DNA of 64,000 nt, taken from NCBI RefSeq assembly GCF_023218935.1, contig NZ_JAJIAL010000001.1. One strand, written 5' to 3'. Positions 8,387-16,104 of this stretch are shown here, in pieces. Below the pieces are notes generated by a model, which worked only from the letters and a program-made list of their open reading frames with translations, had not been told where the DNA came from and made no database searches. This stretch comes from Fructobacillus cardui. GTDB taxonomy: Bacteria; Bacillota; Bacilli; Lactobacillales; Lactobacillaceae. Both the position numbers and the translations under genes were made by a program. Each line of letters opens with the position of its first letter. Within the stretch, counting starts at the first letter, position 1.

Positions 8387-9694
8387 ATGTCCTTTCTCTC
8401 ATCATATTTCCAGTTTGAAAAACTGGGCACTTCTTTTAGAAAAGAAGTGGTTGCTGGCTTGACTACTTTCGTAGCCATGTCATACATCTTGTTCTTGAAC
8501 CCGACCGTCCTTGGTGATGCCGGCATGGACAAGGGGGCTGTCTTTACAGCCACTGCCTTAGCCTCTGGAATTGCTACAATCTTCATGGGTCTGGTTGCTC
8601 GTTACCCAATCGCGATTGCCCCAGGTTTGGGTGTCAACGCCTTCTTCGCCTATTCCGTTGTTATCGGTATGGGCGTCAAGTGGCAAACTGCAATGGCTGG
8701 TATCTTGGTTGCCGCCGTTATCTTTTTGCTCTTAACAATGTTTAAGATTCGTGAAAAAATCATCGATGCGATTCCTTCTGATTTGAAGATTGCTATCGCT
8801 GCCGGAATCGGCCTTTTCATCGCCTTTATTGGTTTGCACAACGCCGGTTTGGTTGTCGCAAACAAAGATACAATGGTTGCCATGGGCTCATTGACAAACG
8901 CCAACACGCTCTTAGCTATTTTCGGAATCGTCTTGACTTTGGTTTTGTTGGCCGTGAACACACCAGCTGCCATCTTCGTTGGGATGATTGGCACAACAAT
9001 CGTTGGCTTTATCTTCGGCTTGATTAAGATGCCAAGCTCAATCATCGGTTCCGTTCCTTCTTTGAAGCCAACCTTTGGAGAATCAATCAACTATCTTGGT
9101 CATATTGATACCTTCCAAATGTGGGTTGTTGTTTTGACCTTCTTGATTGTCACTTTCTTCGATACGGCTGGTACTTTGATTGGTTTGGCCGAACAAGCTG
9201 GCTTCATGGAAAACAACAAGATGCCTCGTGCCGGTAAGGCCTTGATGGCCGATGCCGTTGGAATGACTGCCGGAGCCGTTTTGGGAACTTCACCAACTTC
9301 AGCTTACGTTGAATCATCATCAGGAATCGCCGTTGGTGGCCGTTCTGGTTTGACTTCTGTTGTGACTGGTTTGCTCTTCTTCGCTGCCTTGATCTTCTCA
9401 CCATTGTTGTCAGTGGTCACGGATGCCGTGACCGCTCCTGCCTTGGTAATCGTTGGAATCATGATGGCCAAGAACTTGCAAAAGATTCAGTGGGACGATT
9501 TGTCTGTTGCCGCACCTGCCTTCTTGGTTGTTGTTGGTATGCCATTAACTTATTCAATTTCTGACGGTATCGCCCTTGGCTTTATCGTTTACCCAATCAC
9601 GATGATTGCTACAAAGCGTGCAAAGGAAGTTAACTGGTTGATGTACCTCTTAGCCGTTATCTTCATCTTGTTCTTGTACTCAACCCATAGCTAA
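8387..9694 (+). CDS. NCS2 family permease, adenine/guanine/hypoxanthine type
   Basis: This 435-residue transporter of the AzgA-like branch of the NCS2 (nucleobase:cation symporter 2) family imports purine bases across the membrane. It has about 12-14 helices. Family motifs are EVVAGLTTFVAMSYILFLNP near the N-terminus, the GLGVNAFFAYSVV loop, LIVTFFDTAGTLIGLA (about residues 247-262), and GTSPTSAYVESSSGIAVGGR carrying the substrate-site segment (described in two parts: GTSPTSAYVESS, GIAVGGRSGL). A GGAG site precedes the ATG. PurBoxes upstream suggest PurR control and a role in purine salvage. Whether it prefers adenine, guanine or hypoxanthine cannot be read directly. Confidence 0.92.
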   Translation: MSFLSSYFQFEKLGTSFRKEVVAGLTTFVAMSYILFLNPTVLGDAGMDKGAVFTATALASGIATIFMGLVARYPIAIAPGLGVNAFFAYSVVIGMGVKWQTAMAGILVAAVIFLLLTMFKIREKIIDAIPSDLKIAIAAGIGLFIAFIGLHNAGLVVANKDTMVAMGSLTNANTLLAIFGIVLTLVLLAVNTPAAIFVGMIGTTIVGFIFGLIKMPSSIIGSVPSLKPTFGESINYLGHIDTFQMWVVVLTFLIVTFFDTAGTLIGLAEQAGFMENNKMPRAGKALMADAVGMTAGAVLGTSPTSAYVESSSGIAVGGRSGLTSVVTGLLFFAALIFSPLLSVVTDAVTAPALVIVGIMMAKNLQKIQWDDLSVAAPAFLVVVGMPLTYSISDGIALGFIVYPITMIATKRAKEVNWLMYLLAVIFILFLYSTHS

Positions 9695-9716
9695 ATCAGC
9701 TTGATGATTACTACAC

Positions 9717-9750
9717 AAAAAGCGTTGGAAAATTAATTCCAACGCTTTTT
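9717..9750. terminator. Bidirectional terminator between purine permease and recN
   Basis: AAGCGTTGGAA and TTCCAACGCTT form a perfect stem around AATTAA, with A and T runs on both sides. It serves both converging genes. Confidence 0.9.
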
Positions 9751-9761
9751 AGTGTTTATTT

Positions 9762-11444
9762 TTATCCCTGTGCCTTTATCCGCAAATCCTTGGCGTTTGC
9801 CAAAGCGGCATCGGTTACCTGATTGCCAGAAAGCATCATCGCAATCGCTTCATCACGCTGATTTTCTGGTAGGTCCTTAACCTGCGTCACCGTTCGATCA
9901 TTTTGATTGAACTTCTCAATCAAGAAATGGTGGGTAGCCGCAGCGGCCACTTGAGGCAAATGGGTAATGGCCATGACCTGTGTCTTCTCAGCGATTGTTT
10001 GCATCTTCTTGGCAATGGCGGAACCAACCCGACCGGAAACGCCAGCATCAATTTCGTCAAAGACAACAGTTGGTAAACCATGTTGGGCAATAAAAATTGT
10101 TTTCAAGGCCAACATCAATCGGGAAGCCTCCCCACCAGATGCGGCCTTTTCTAGAGGCTTAGTGCCCTCACCCTGGTTGGTTTGAACAAAGAAGGCAACC
10201 TTATCCGCCCCACTAGGCAAAAAGCCCGTCACGGGCGTAAATTGAACCTCAAAGTAGGCCTGTTCCATCAACAAGTCCGCTAACTCACGGTTAACTGCTT
10301 TCTCCAACTTCTTAGCCACCTTTTGCCGGCTTTTTGTCAGCGCTTGGGCAGCAGCCACAATCTTACCCTTAATGGTTTCTTTTTCTTTCGTCAGTGATTC
10401 CAAATCGAAAGAACCGCCGTCCAAGTCGGCCAACTCGCGGTCAACCTTTTGCTGGAAGGCTAAAATTTCATCAACGGAGTCGCCGTACTTCCGCTTCAGG
10501 TTATGGATTACCTGCAAGCGGTCGTCGATTTCAACGAGGGTCCCCTCGTCAAAGGTCAAATCAGAAACCGCCTCGTCTAAATCACGGCCGGCATCCTGAG
10601 CAGCATAGTAGGCCTCCGATAACGATTGAGCCAAATTTTCAAAATCTGAGTCATAAGCAGCAGCCTGGGTCATCGCTTGATGAGCGGCGGCTAAGAGATC
10701 AATCGCACCGCCATCCAGACCTGGATTCAAGGCCTGCTGCGCCTGGTCCAAAGCATCTGCAATCTTTTTATGGTTCGCTAGCTTGCTTCGATCGGCTAAA
10801 AGCTGGTCTTCTTCTCCCGGCTGTAGGTTGGCTTCCTTAAGCTCCTCTTGCTGAAAGGAAAGCAGGTCCAACCGCTGATTAATATCCTGCCGCCGATTTT
10901 TCAATTGATCAATCTGGCGGGTGATATCACGGTAGCGGTAAAAAAGCTGCTGATACTCGTTCTTATCCCGGTTTAAATCGGCCTCGGCAAACTGGTCCAA
11001 CAGGTCTAAATGATGGTCCTGATTTAACAGCAAGGAGGTATCATGCTGGCCCTGAATTTCAACCAGCTGCGACCCGAATTCAGACAAGACCTTGAGGGGG
11101 ACAATCACCCCATTGATGCGGACGATTGACCGACCTTTATGATTAAACTCGCGGTAAATAACCACCTGGTCGTCACTAAGCTCAATTCCGGCAGCACTCA
11201 ATTGTTCTCGCAAGCCGGCAGCTCGGTCGCCCACAAGGGAAAAAACAGCCTGCAAGACAGCCTTGTCAGCCCCCTTACGAATCATTTCCGTACTGGCCCG
11301 TCCACCGGTGACCATGGCCAAAGCATCAATAATGATTGATTTTCCGGCACCAGTCTCACCCGTTAAAACAGTTAATTGGTCGTCAAATGACAAGTCCACT
11401 TGGTCAATAATCGCAAAATTTTGTATGGTTAATTGTTCAAGCAT
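9762..11444 (-). CDS. recN: DNA repair protein RecN
   Basis: RecN is an SMC-like ATPase that gathers broken DNA ends at the start of double-strand-break repair. The 560-residue protein has an N-terminal Walker A (LTGETGAGKSIIIDAL, near residues 29-44), the QGQHDTSLLLN motif, a long coiled coil (about 160-390), the ABC signature region (KAASGGEASRLMLALK) and Walker B (TVVFDEIDAGVSG). Length is normal for the family. It is the last gene of the xseA-xseB-ispA-tlyA-recN cluster, a conserved Firmicutes arrangement. The argR gene often found before recN is absent here. Confidence 0.97.
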   Translation of the reverse strand: MLEQLTIQNFAIIDQVDLSFDDQLTVLTGETGAGKSIIIDALAMVTGGRASTEMIRKGADKAVLQAVFSLVGDRAAGLREQLSAAGIELSDDQVVIYREFNHKGRSIVRINGVIVPLKVLSEFGSQLVEIQGQHDTSLLLNQDHHLDLLDQFAEADLNRDKNEYQQLFYRYRDITRQIDQLKNRRQDINQRLDLLSFQQEELKEANLQPGEEDQLLADRSKLANHKKIADALDQAQQALNPGLDGGAIDLLAAAHQAMTQAAAYDSDFENLAQSLSEAYYAAQDAGRDLDEAVSDLTFDEGTLVEIDDRLQVIHNLKRKYGDSVDEILAFQQKVDRELADLDGGSFDLESLTKEKETIKGKIVAAAQALTKSRQKVAKKLEKAVNRELADLLMEQAYFEVQFTPVTGFLPSGADKVAFFVQTNQGEGTKPLEKAASGGEASRLMLALKTIFIAQHGLPTVVFDEIDAGVSGRVGSAIAKKMQTIAEKTQVMAITHLPQVAAAATHHFLIEKFNQNDRTVTQVKDLPENQRDEAIAMMLSGNQVTDAALANAKDLRIKAQG

Positions 11445-11469
11445 CCTGCATCCTTTCTACCAGTCAGTT

Positions 11470-12297
11470 TTAGTTGCCAGCCTGGTCTAACTGACCGTGT
11501 GCCGCATCAACTACTTCGTCAATCGCGACACTTGGATCAATTTGGGCCTCATCAGACCGCTTAAGCCAGGCCAAAAATTCAATATTTCCCTGCCCCCCCT
11601 TAATCGGTGAGTAGGTTAAGCCAGCCACGGTAAAGCCATTTTCAACCATCATTGGCAAAGTTGCAGCCAAGACCTGGCGGTGAACAGCCGGGTCTTTGAT
11701 GATGCCGTGCTTACCAACAGCTTCCCGCCCCGCCTCAAATTGAGGCTTGATCAATGCTGCCACTTCACCATCCTGGGCAATAATGTCCTTTAAGGTTGGT
11801 AAAATCAACGACAGCGAAATAAAGGAAACGTCAATGGTTGCTCGCGTGGGCTGGCCTTCCATAAAGTCGGCTAACTTGGCATAACGGAAATTAGTGTTTT
11901 CCATCACCGTCACGCGGTCATCAATCCGCAGCTTCCAGGCTAACTGGTTGGTCCCCACATCCAAGGCATAGACATGGGCAGCACCATTTTGTAATGACAC
12001 GTCGGTAAAGCCACCCGTGGAAGAACCAATGTCCAAGACAATCTGGTCGGCCATGGCCAAACCAAAAGTCTCGATGGCCTTTACCAGTTTATAGCCACCA
12101 CGCGAAACAAAGGGCAATGGTTCGCCCTTAAAGTGTAATTCAGTTGTGACCGGAATTTTTTCACCCGCCTTGTCCAGGCGTTGCTCATTTTCGCCAAGAA
12201 TTTGCCCAGCCATAATGGCGCGCTTTGCCTGTTCTCGAGAGGTAAAGAGTCCCTGTTGGACGAGTAAGACGTCCACACGTTCTTTTGCTACTGCCAC
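11470..12297 (-). CDS. tlyA: TlyA family rRNA (cytidine-2'-O)-methyltransferase
   Basis: TlyA-type enzymes combine an N-terminal S4 RNA-binding domain (ERVDVLLVQQGLFTSREQAKRAIMAG; the core is LVQQGLFTSREQAKRAI) with an FtsJ-like SAM methyltransferase domain. The latter is seen here as ADQIVLDIGSSTGGFTDVSL and the DVSFISLSLILP motif. They methylate 2'-OH of cytidines in rRNA. The Firmicutes member (YqxC) is usually located between ispA and argR/recN, as here. The 275-residue length is normal. The gene starts four bases after the ispA stop codon. Confidence 0.92.
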   Translation of the reverse strand: MAVAKERVDVLLVQQGLFTSREQAKRAIMAGQILGENEQRLDKAGEKIPVTTELHFKGEPLPFVSRGGYKLVKAIETFGLAMADQIVLDIGSSTGGFTDVSLQNGAAHVYALDVGTNQLAWKLRIDDRVTVMENTNFRYAKLADFMEGQPTRATIDVSFISLSLILPTLKDIIAQDGEVAALIKPQFEAGREAVGKHGIIKDPAVHRQVLAATLPMMVENGFTVAGLTYSPIKGGQGNIEFLAWLKRSDEAQIDPSVAIDEVVDAAHGQLDQAGN

Positions 12298-12300
12298 GAT

Positions 12301-13179
12301 TTACGCTCCAATTTTAGCCAAAAGGCTCGTTAATAATTCTGAATCAAAGTTTTCATTTTCCTGGGTCAAATCATCAAGGGCCTGATTTGCCCGCTTTGTC
12401 AACTGCACGACCAAGTCATGCGCCTGGTCGAGCCCAACCAAGTGAACCAATGAGACAACGCCTTCTTCTTGATCTTGGTCATAGTCGTCCAAGTCATCTT
12501 GGATTTGGAAGAGTAGGCCAAAAGCACTGGCAAAATCAGCCAAACGGTCTAAGTCTTTGGCTGTAAGATTGGCATAATGGCCACCAATCAAAGCGGCCGC
12601 TTGCAACAAATCAGCCGTCTTCTTTTGGTAGACCTGGTCTAAAACGGCCGCGAGCGCCACCTGGTCCTCATTGATATCATGATTTTGCATGTCTAAGACC
12701 TGCCCCAAAACCATCCCATTGGCACCCGCCTTTTCGGCTAGCGTTGCGACCATGGCGACCTTTTGCTCGGCGTTAACGCCCGTCAATGCAGCCAAGAGAG
12801 AAAAGGCACCCGCCTGCAAAGCATCCCCAACCAAAACGGCACTCGCTGGTCCATAAAGCGCATGGACTGATAGCTGTCCCCGACGGTAAGCATCGTTATC
12901 CATTTCCGGCAAATCATCATGGACCAAGGAATAGGCATGAACCCACTCGAGGGCCGTGGCGGCCTGAATGGCATCGGTCATGATTTCTTGGCCAAAGGAG
13001 TCAATGACGGCCAAGGCTAGCAGTGGCCGCAGACGTTTTCCGGATGTTAAGAGTGCATAGGTCAGCATCTGCCCCCAGTCACTAGAGGACTGATTAGGGA
13101 CTTGCTGAGCCACCTCAGCTTTTAAAGCCGCGTTAACTTGTGGCTGATATTTTTCTGAAAAATCGTTAAATTTAGTCAT
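12301..13179 (-). CDS. ispA: Polyprenyl synthetase (farnesyl/geranylgeranyl diphosphate synthase)
   Basis: This enzyme condenses isopentenyl diphosphate with allylic diphosphates to make C15-C20 isoprenoid precursors. The two Asp-rich metal-binding motifs are present: DDLPEMDND (first motif, with two residues between Asp pairs) and FQIQDDLDDYDQD (second motif). GKRLRPLLAL, which contacts diphosphate, and YSLVHDDLP are also conserved. The 292-residue length is normal. It overlaps the end of xseB by eight bases. Chain length (C15 or C20) cannot be fixed from sequence alone. Confidence 0.93.
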   Translation of the reverse strand: MTKFNDFSEKYQPQVNAALKAEVAQQVPNQSSSDWGQMLTYALLTSGKRLRPLLALAVIDSFGQEIMTDAIQAATALEWVHAYSLVHDDLPEMDNDAYRRGQLSVHALYGPASAVLVGDALQAGAFSLLAALTGVNAEQKVAMVATLAEKAGANGMVLGQVLDMQNHDINEDQVALAAVLDQVYQKKTADLLQAAALIGGHYANLTAKDLDRLADFASAFGLLFQIQDDLDDYDQDQEEGVVSLVHLVGLDQAHDLVVQLTKRANQALDDLTQENENFDSELLTSLLAKIGA

Positions 13180-13399
13180 TGTTGGTTAATTCCAAATCCG
13201 TCAAATTGCCATCGTTATCCATGACCTTAGCCAAGGTTTTTTCAGCATCCTGCAACGTCTTCTGCAGGTCCTTAGCCAATGCGACCCCAGTCTGAAAGTC
13301 CGTTAAAGCCGTTTCCAAGGGACGGTCGCCCTTTTCCAAAGCCGACACGATGACTTCGAGTTGTTTTAACTTGTCTTCAAATGATACTTTTTCAGCCAT
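13172..13399 (-). CDS. xseB: Exodeoxyribonuclease VII small subunit
   Basis: XseB binds and activates the large subunit XseA for single-strand DNA degradation in both directions. The 75-residue protein has the family core SFEDKLKQLEVIVSALEKGD and LEKGDRPLETALTDFQTG, forming a helical hairpin. I chose the ATG at 13399 (MAEKVSFED) because it has an AGGAG site at the right distance. A longer upstream frame reads through xseA. Only one base separates it from the xseA stop, so the subunits are translationally coupled. Confidence 0.93.
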   Translation of the reverse strand: MAEKVSFEDKLKQLEVIVSALEKGDRPLETALTDFQTGVALAKDLQKTLQDAEKTLAKVMDNDGNLTDLELTNND

Positions 13400-13400
13400 T

Positions 13401-14669
13401 TTATTCTCCTGTAATTTGAGCGGGCACTTCGCCGTCCGCAAAGGTTAAGTGGACCTGGTCCCCAACTTGTAAATCAGCTTTTTGCTTGATGACCTGATTT
13501 TTTGGTCCCTTCACAATCGTGTAGCCAGCCGATAAGATTTTCAGCGGTGACACTAAATCCAGCTTCGTACTGGCCAAAGCGAGGGCTTCTTGGTACGGTC
13601 GTAGCAGCTGCTGCTGTTCCTTGACTAGACTATTTTGGGCCTGTTGAAAGCGGTATTGTTTTTGCTCGAGCTGACGGCTAAAACCGCGGCCAAGCCGACC
13701 GGTCAACTGGTCAACTTCCTGCTGGTAGGCGGCATATAGTCGGTCTGGTTGTTGCATGATTGGTCGGTTAACAATCTGATCTAAGACCTGCTGGCGTTTT
13801 GTAACAGTTTGTCGGCCAGCAACCATCAACCGTGTCTTCAATTCAAACAAGCGGTCAAGGATATTTTGCCGAGTAACCGGTGTCGCGAGTTCGGCGGCAG
13901 CCGTTGGTGTGGCTGCCCGACGATCGGCCACCAAGTCGACCAAAGTATTATCAGTTTCATGACCAACTGAAGCAATCACTGGCGTCTTTAAAGCTGCCAC
14001 CTTGCGCACGAGGTCTTCATCGTTAAAGGCCCAGAGGTCCTCAATTGACCCACCGCCTCGTCCAATAATGACCGTGTCAAAGTCAAGATCGTCGATTCGA
14101 TCCAACTGTTTCAGCAGCGATGGCACTGCCCCTTCACCCTGGACAATGGCCGGTAACAAGATTACCTGAGCTTCCGGCAAACGTCGCTCGACCGTCTTGG
14201 CAACGTCTTCCACGACGGCCCCCGTTGGTGAAGTAATCACGGCAATCTTTTTGGGAAGGAGTGGCAGAGCCTTCTTTTCTTGGGCAAAGAGCCCCTCTTG
14301 ACTCAGCTTTTCCTTTAACTGATTTAAGGCTAAGAAGAGGTCGCCAATCCCATCGGGTGTCATTTGGTCTAAAAGAATCGAGTACGAACCAGAGGGTTCA
14401 TAAACCTGCACGCGACCAATGGCAAGGACCTTCATCCCCTCCTTTGGTTCAAACTTCAGTCTGGATGCATAGGAAAACATCGTGGCGCGAATGACTGATT
14501 TACCATCTGGATCCTTCAAAGAAAAATACAGGTGACGGCCCTTTCGATTACCTAAGTTCGAAATTTCCCCCGTTAGATAGACCTTTGCCAAGTATGGATC
14601 GCGGTCAAATTTTGCTTTCAAATAGCCAGTTAACGCACCGACTGTCAGGTACTGTGACGAATCTGCCAT
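13401..14669 (-). CDS. xseA: Exodeoxyribonuclease VII large subunit
   Basis: The catalytic subunit of exonuclease VII degrades single-stranded DNA into short oligonucleotides. The N-terminal OB-fold (YLTVGALTGYLKAKFD..LTGEISN) covers roughly residues 1-100. The catalytic domain contains the conserved IAVITSPTGAVVEDV, DTVIIGRGGGSIEDLWAFNDE (core GRGGGSIEDLWAFND) and VGHETDNTLVDLVADRRAATPTAA segments (given in parts: SVGHETDNTL, DRRAATPTAAAE). A C-terminal coiled coil follows. Length is 422 residues, slightly short of the E. coli protein but typical for lactic acid bacteria. It has its own extended -10 promoter just downstream of the small RNA terminator. Confidence 0.96.
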   Translation of the reverse strand: MADSSQYLTVGALTGYLKAKFDRDPYLAKVYLTGEISNLGNRKGRHLYFSLKDPDGKSVIRATMFSYASRLKFEPKEGMKVLAIGRVQVYEPSGSYSILLDQMTPDGIGDLFLALNQLKEKLSQEGLFAQEKKALPLLPKKIAVITSPTGAVVEDVAKTVERRLPEAQVILLPAIVQGEGAVPSLLKQLDRIDDLDFDTVIIGRGGGSIEDLWAFNDEDLVRKVAALKTPVIASVGHETDNTLVDLVADRRAATPTAAAELATPVTRQNILDRLFELKTRLMVAGRQTVTKRQQVLDQIVNRPIMQQPDRLYAAYQQEVDQLTGRLGRGFSRQLEQKQYRFQQAQNSLVKEQQQLLRPYQEALALASTKLDLVSPLKILSAGYTIVKGPKNQVIKQKADLQVGDQVHLTFADGEVPAQITGE

Positions 14670-14700
14670 TCAGGCCTCCTAGAACGCGTTCTTAGTACAT

Positions 14701-14729
14701 ATTATACCAGAGAAATCAGCCAATAAAAA
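14701..14729 (-). promoter_or_regulatory. Extended -10 promoter of the xseA operon
   Basis: TGGTATAAT (the TATAAT complement lies at 14701-14706) is a good extended -10 about 30 bases before the xseA start. The -35 position falls in the T-run of the preceding terminator and is weak. Confidence 0.55.
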
Positions 14730-14955
14730 AAAACAGCTAACCGAAGTTAGCTGCTTAGTTTGGCATGCCAGATACGCTCTGACGGGCGACTTGAACAAAG
14801 CCCAAGTAAGTCTACGTCACCTCAGTCAAAGACTGATAGTCATGGTGAGGTAATGGAATTCCACAATACCATTACCACCTACGCCAAATCCGTGGCTGGT
14901 AATTTAATACAGTAGGCCGCGTGTGCGTTCTAAAAACGCATTCGACTCATCGCAT
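14726..14955 (-). ncRNA. Structured small RNA of about 230 nt, family not assigned
   Basis: A stand-alone transcription unit without an open reading frame lies between xseA and a divergent small gene. On the minus strand a TTGCTT-17-CATAAT promoter sets a start near 14955. A very stable hairpin (CAGCTAAC, loop TTCG, GTTAGCTG; 14734-14753) plus a T9 run ends it near 14726. Predicted internal elements are a terminal GUAUGC/GCGUAU pairing, hairpins UGCGUU/AACGCA, UCAGUC/GACUGA and ACUUGG/UCAAGU, and two mutually exclusive pairings of the same GGUAAUGG strand (with CCAUUACC or with UUACCA). I see no SRP, RNase P B-type, tmRNA, T-box or riboswitch signature. 6S RNA is the main alternative, though the structure looks branched rather than rod-like. 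Confidence 0.6.
14734..14753 (-). terminator. Terminator of the small RNA
   Basis: An eight-base-pair perfect stem with a UUCG tetraloop on the minus strand, followed by nine T residues (14725-14733 on the complement). Confidence 0.92.
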
Positions 14956-14961
14956 ACATTC

Positions 14962-14990
14962 ATTATGCCAGATTTTCCTGTAAAAAGCAA
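14962..14990 (-). promoter_or_regulatory. Promoter of the small RNA
   Basis: On the minus strand TTGCTT (14985-14990), 17 bases, then CATAAT (14962-14967). The start would be near 14955. Confidence 0.7.
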
Positions 14991-15011
14991 GCATCCTCAA
15001 CTAAACCAGCC

Positions 15012-15040
15012 TTTACAGCCAAAGTGGCAGACCGTATAAT
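15012..15040 (+). promoter_or_regulatory. Consensus promoter that places +1 on a start codon
   Basis: TTTACA (15012-15017), 17 bases, TATAAT (15035-15040). The expected transcription start, six to seven bases further, falls on the ATG at 15047. Confidence 0.8.
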
Positions 15041-15046
15041 ATGCAC

Positions 15047-15298
15047 ATGATTATCATTGAACAGATTAAAACAAAAGAGTTGGTCCAAATGGGCCCAGCA
15101 AAAGATCGTGACTGGGAAAACCTGGCCCTACCCGACATGGGACAAAGTCCAAAAGAACTAGTCAAGGCTGTCATTGAGGCTTATGACCTCGGCGAGCTCA
15201 TCGCTCAAGCCCATAGCGCCAACCCAAAGGTCTTAAAGGCCACCGTGGAAAAGGGCCATGCTTCCTATCACTTGTCAGCTAAAATCAGGTTCGACTAA
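15047..15298 (+). CDS. Small protein of unknown function, probably translated from a leaderless mRNA
   Basis: I do not recognise this 83-residue protein. It begins MIIIEQIKTKELVQMG and is soluble and mixed-charge, with no membrane segment, Cys cluster or nucleic-acid motif that I can name. The C-terminal half (SPKELVKAVIEAYDLGELIAQA, then a short beta-like end) looks folded. A consensus promoter ends at 15040, so transcription should start on or next to this ATG, and no ribosome site exists. An ATG at 15041 lies upstream of the likely +1. A bidirectional terminator follows directly. It is divergent from the small RNA gene. Confidence 0.65.
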   Translation: MIIIEQIKTKELVQMGPAKDRDWENLALPDMGQSPKELVKAVIEAYDLGELIAQAHSANPKVLKATVEKGHASYHLSAKIRFD

Positions 15299-15326
15299 AA
15301 AAGCAGCCATACTCGGCTGCTTTTTT
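15297..15326. terminator. Bidirectional terminator
   Basis: AAAAAGCAGCC and GGCTGCTTTTT form a perfect stem around ATACTC, with T-runs in both directions, between the converging genes ending at 15298 and 15325. Confidence 0.9.
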
Positions 15327-15513
15327 ACTGACGATTTTTGCCCTTTTCCAGATGCGTAAAGAGTGCCTGTAAGGCTTGCATTTCCACAATCAATATCACA
15401 ATCAATATTATCTGCATTGGTAAAGACATCCAATGCAGTACTTGAAATGTCAACACAATTATCACCCAAATTAAACCATTAATGGCCGCTTTAGCTGGTT
15501 TTGGTAAGGTCAT
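15325..15513 (-). CDS. Small membrane protein, unknown function
   Basis: This 62-residue protein has two likely membrane helices (AINGLIWVIIVLTFQVLHW and MQIILIVILIVEMQALQAL) and a basic C-terminal end (HLEKGKNRQ). It overlaps the upstream gene by four bases (ATGA), so the two are probably co-translated and may work together. No family is recognised. Confidence 0.6.
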   Translation of the reverse strand: MTLPKPAKAAINGLIWVIIVLTFQVLHWMSLPMQIILIVILIVEMQALQALFTHLEKGKNRQ

Positions 15514-16028
15514 TTTTTCTCCCCTTCAGCTGATTCTTCATCAGCTTTTTGGTCAGCCTCCGCAGCTTCCTGTTCGGCTTGTTGCTGATTTTCCAAGATA
15601 ACCTGCAGCTGGTCATCGAACCAAGCGGCAGCCTTAGCAAAGACCCCATCACTGTCATCTAGCAGCGCTGCTAACGAAGATAATTTGGCAATCTTTAAAC
15701 GAGACTTAGAGACATTTGGGTTATCAACGATTGTATAAACCTGCAGGTCATAATCTTGGTCGGCATAAACCAACTTTTTCTCCTGATTAGCATAGCGCAA
15801 CGGTAAGTTAATCACGTTAACTTCCAAAGAAAAAGTTGTGCCCCCTTCTTCGATGCCACCGTCAATATCCGCCTTGGTCAATGCCAGGTTTTCCTTTTGG
15901 GCTAAAGGCAAAAAGGCCGAAAAAAAAGCATCAAGATCAATGCTCTGGCCATCCTTGACCGCTAAGGTTTCTTGAGCATAATTTTGCTCCTCAATTTGAT
16001 CGATAATGGTTTGGCCATTGATTGACAT
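15510..16028 (-). CDS. Hypothetical protein with acidic/Gln-rich C-terminus
   Basis: This is a 172-residue protein without a signal peptide or membrane segment. The body (about residues 1-135) is a mixed alpha/beta sequence with a short hydrophobic-alternating part (TTFSLEVNVINLPLRYA). The last ~35 residues are a Glu/Ala/Gln/Lys-rich tail, probably helical and exposed. A GGGGAG site precedes the ATG at 16028. It is the first gene of a two-gene unit with the small membrane protein that overlaps it. I cannot assign a family. Confidence 0.65.
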   Translation of the reverse strand: MSINGQTIIDQIEEQNYAQETLAVKDGQSIDLDAFFSAFLPLAQKENLALTKADIDGGIEEGGTTFSLEVNVINLPLRYANQEKKLVYADQDYDLQVYTIVDNPNVSKSRLKIAKLSSLAALLDDSDGVFAKAAAWFDDQLQVILENQQQAEQEAAEADQKADEESAEGEKK

Positions 16029-16104
16029 AGTCTGTCACTCCCCTTGTTTCTAATAAAAAAAGTATAGCATAATCCGCTATACTCATTAAACACTTTTATC
16101 AAAA

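Noticed and set aside
8650..9090. Long minus-strand open frame inside the NCS2 permease gene
   Set aside because: Antisense shadow of a hydrophobic-protein gene with strong codon bias; it has no ribosome site or family resemblance.
10394..10840. Plus-strand 148-codon open frame inside recN
   Set aside because: Arg/Pro/Ser/Gln-rich translation typical of an antisense frame, fully covered by recN motifs on the other strand.
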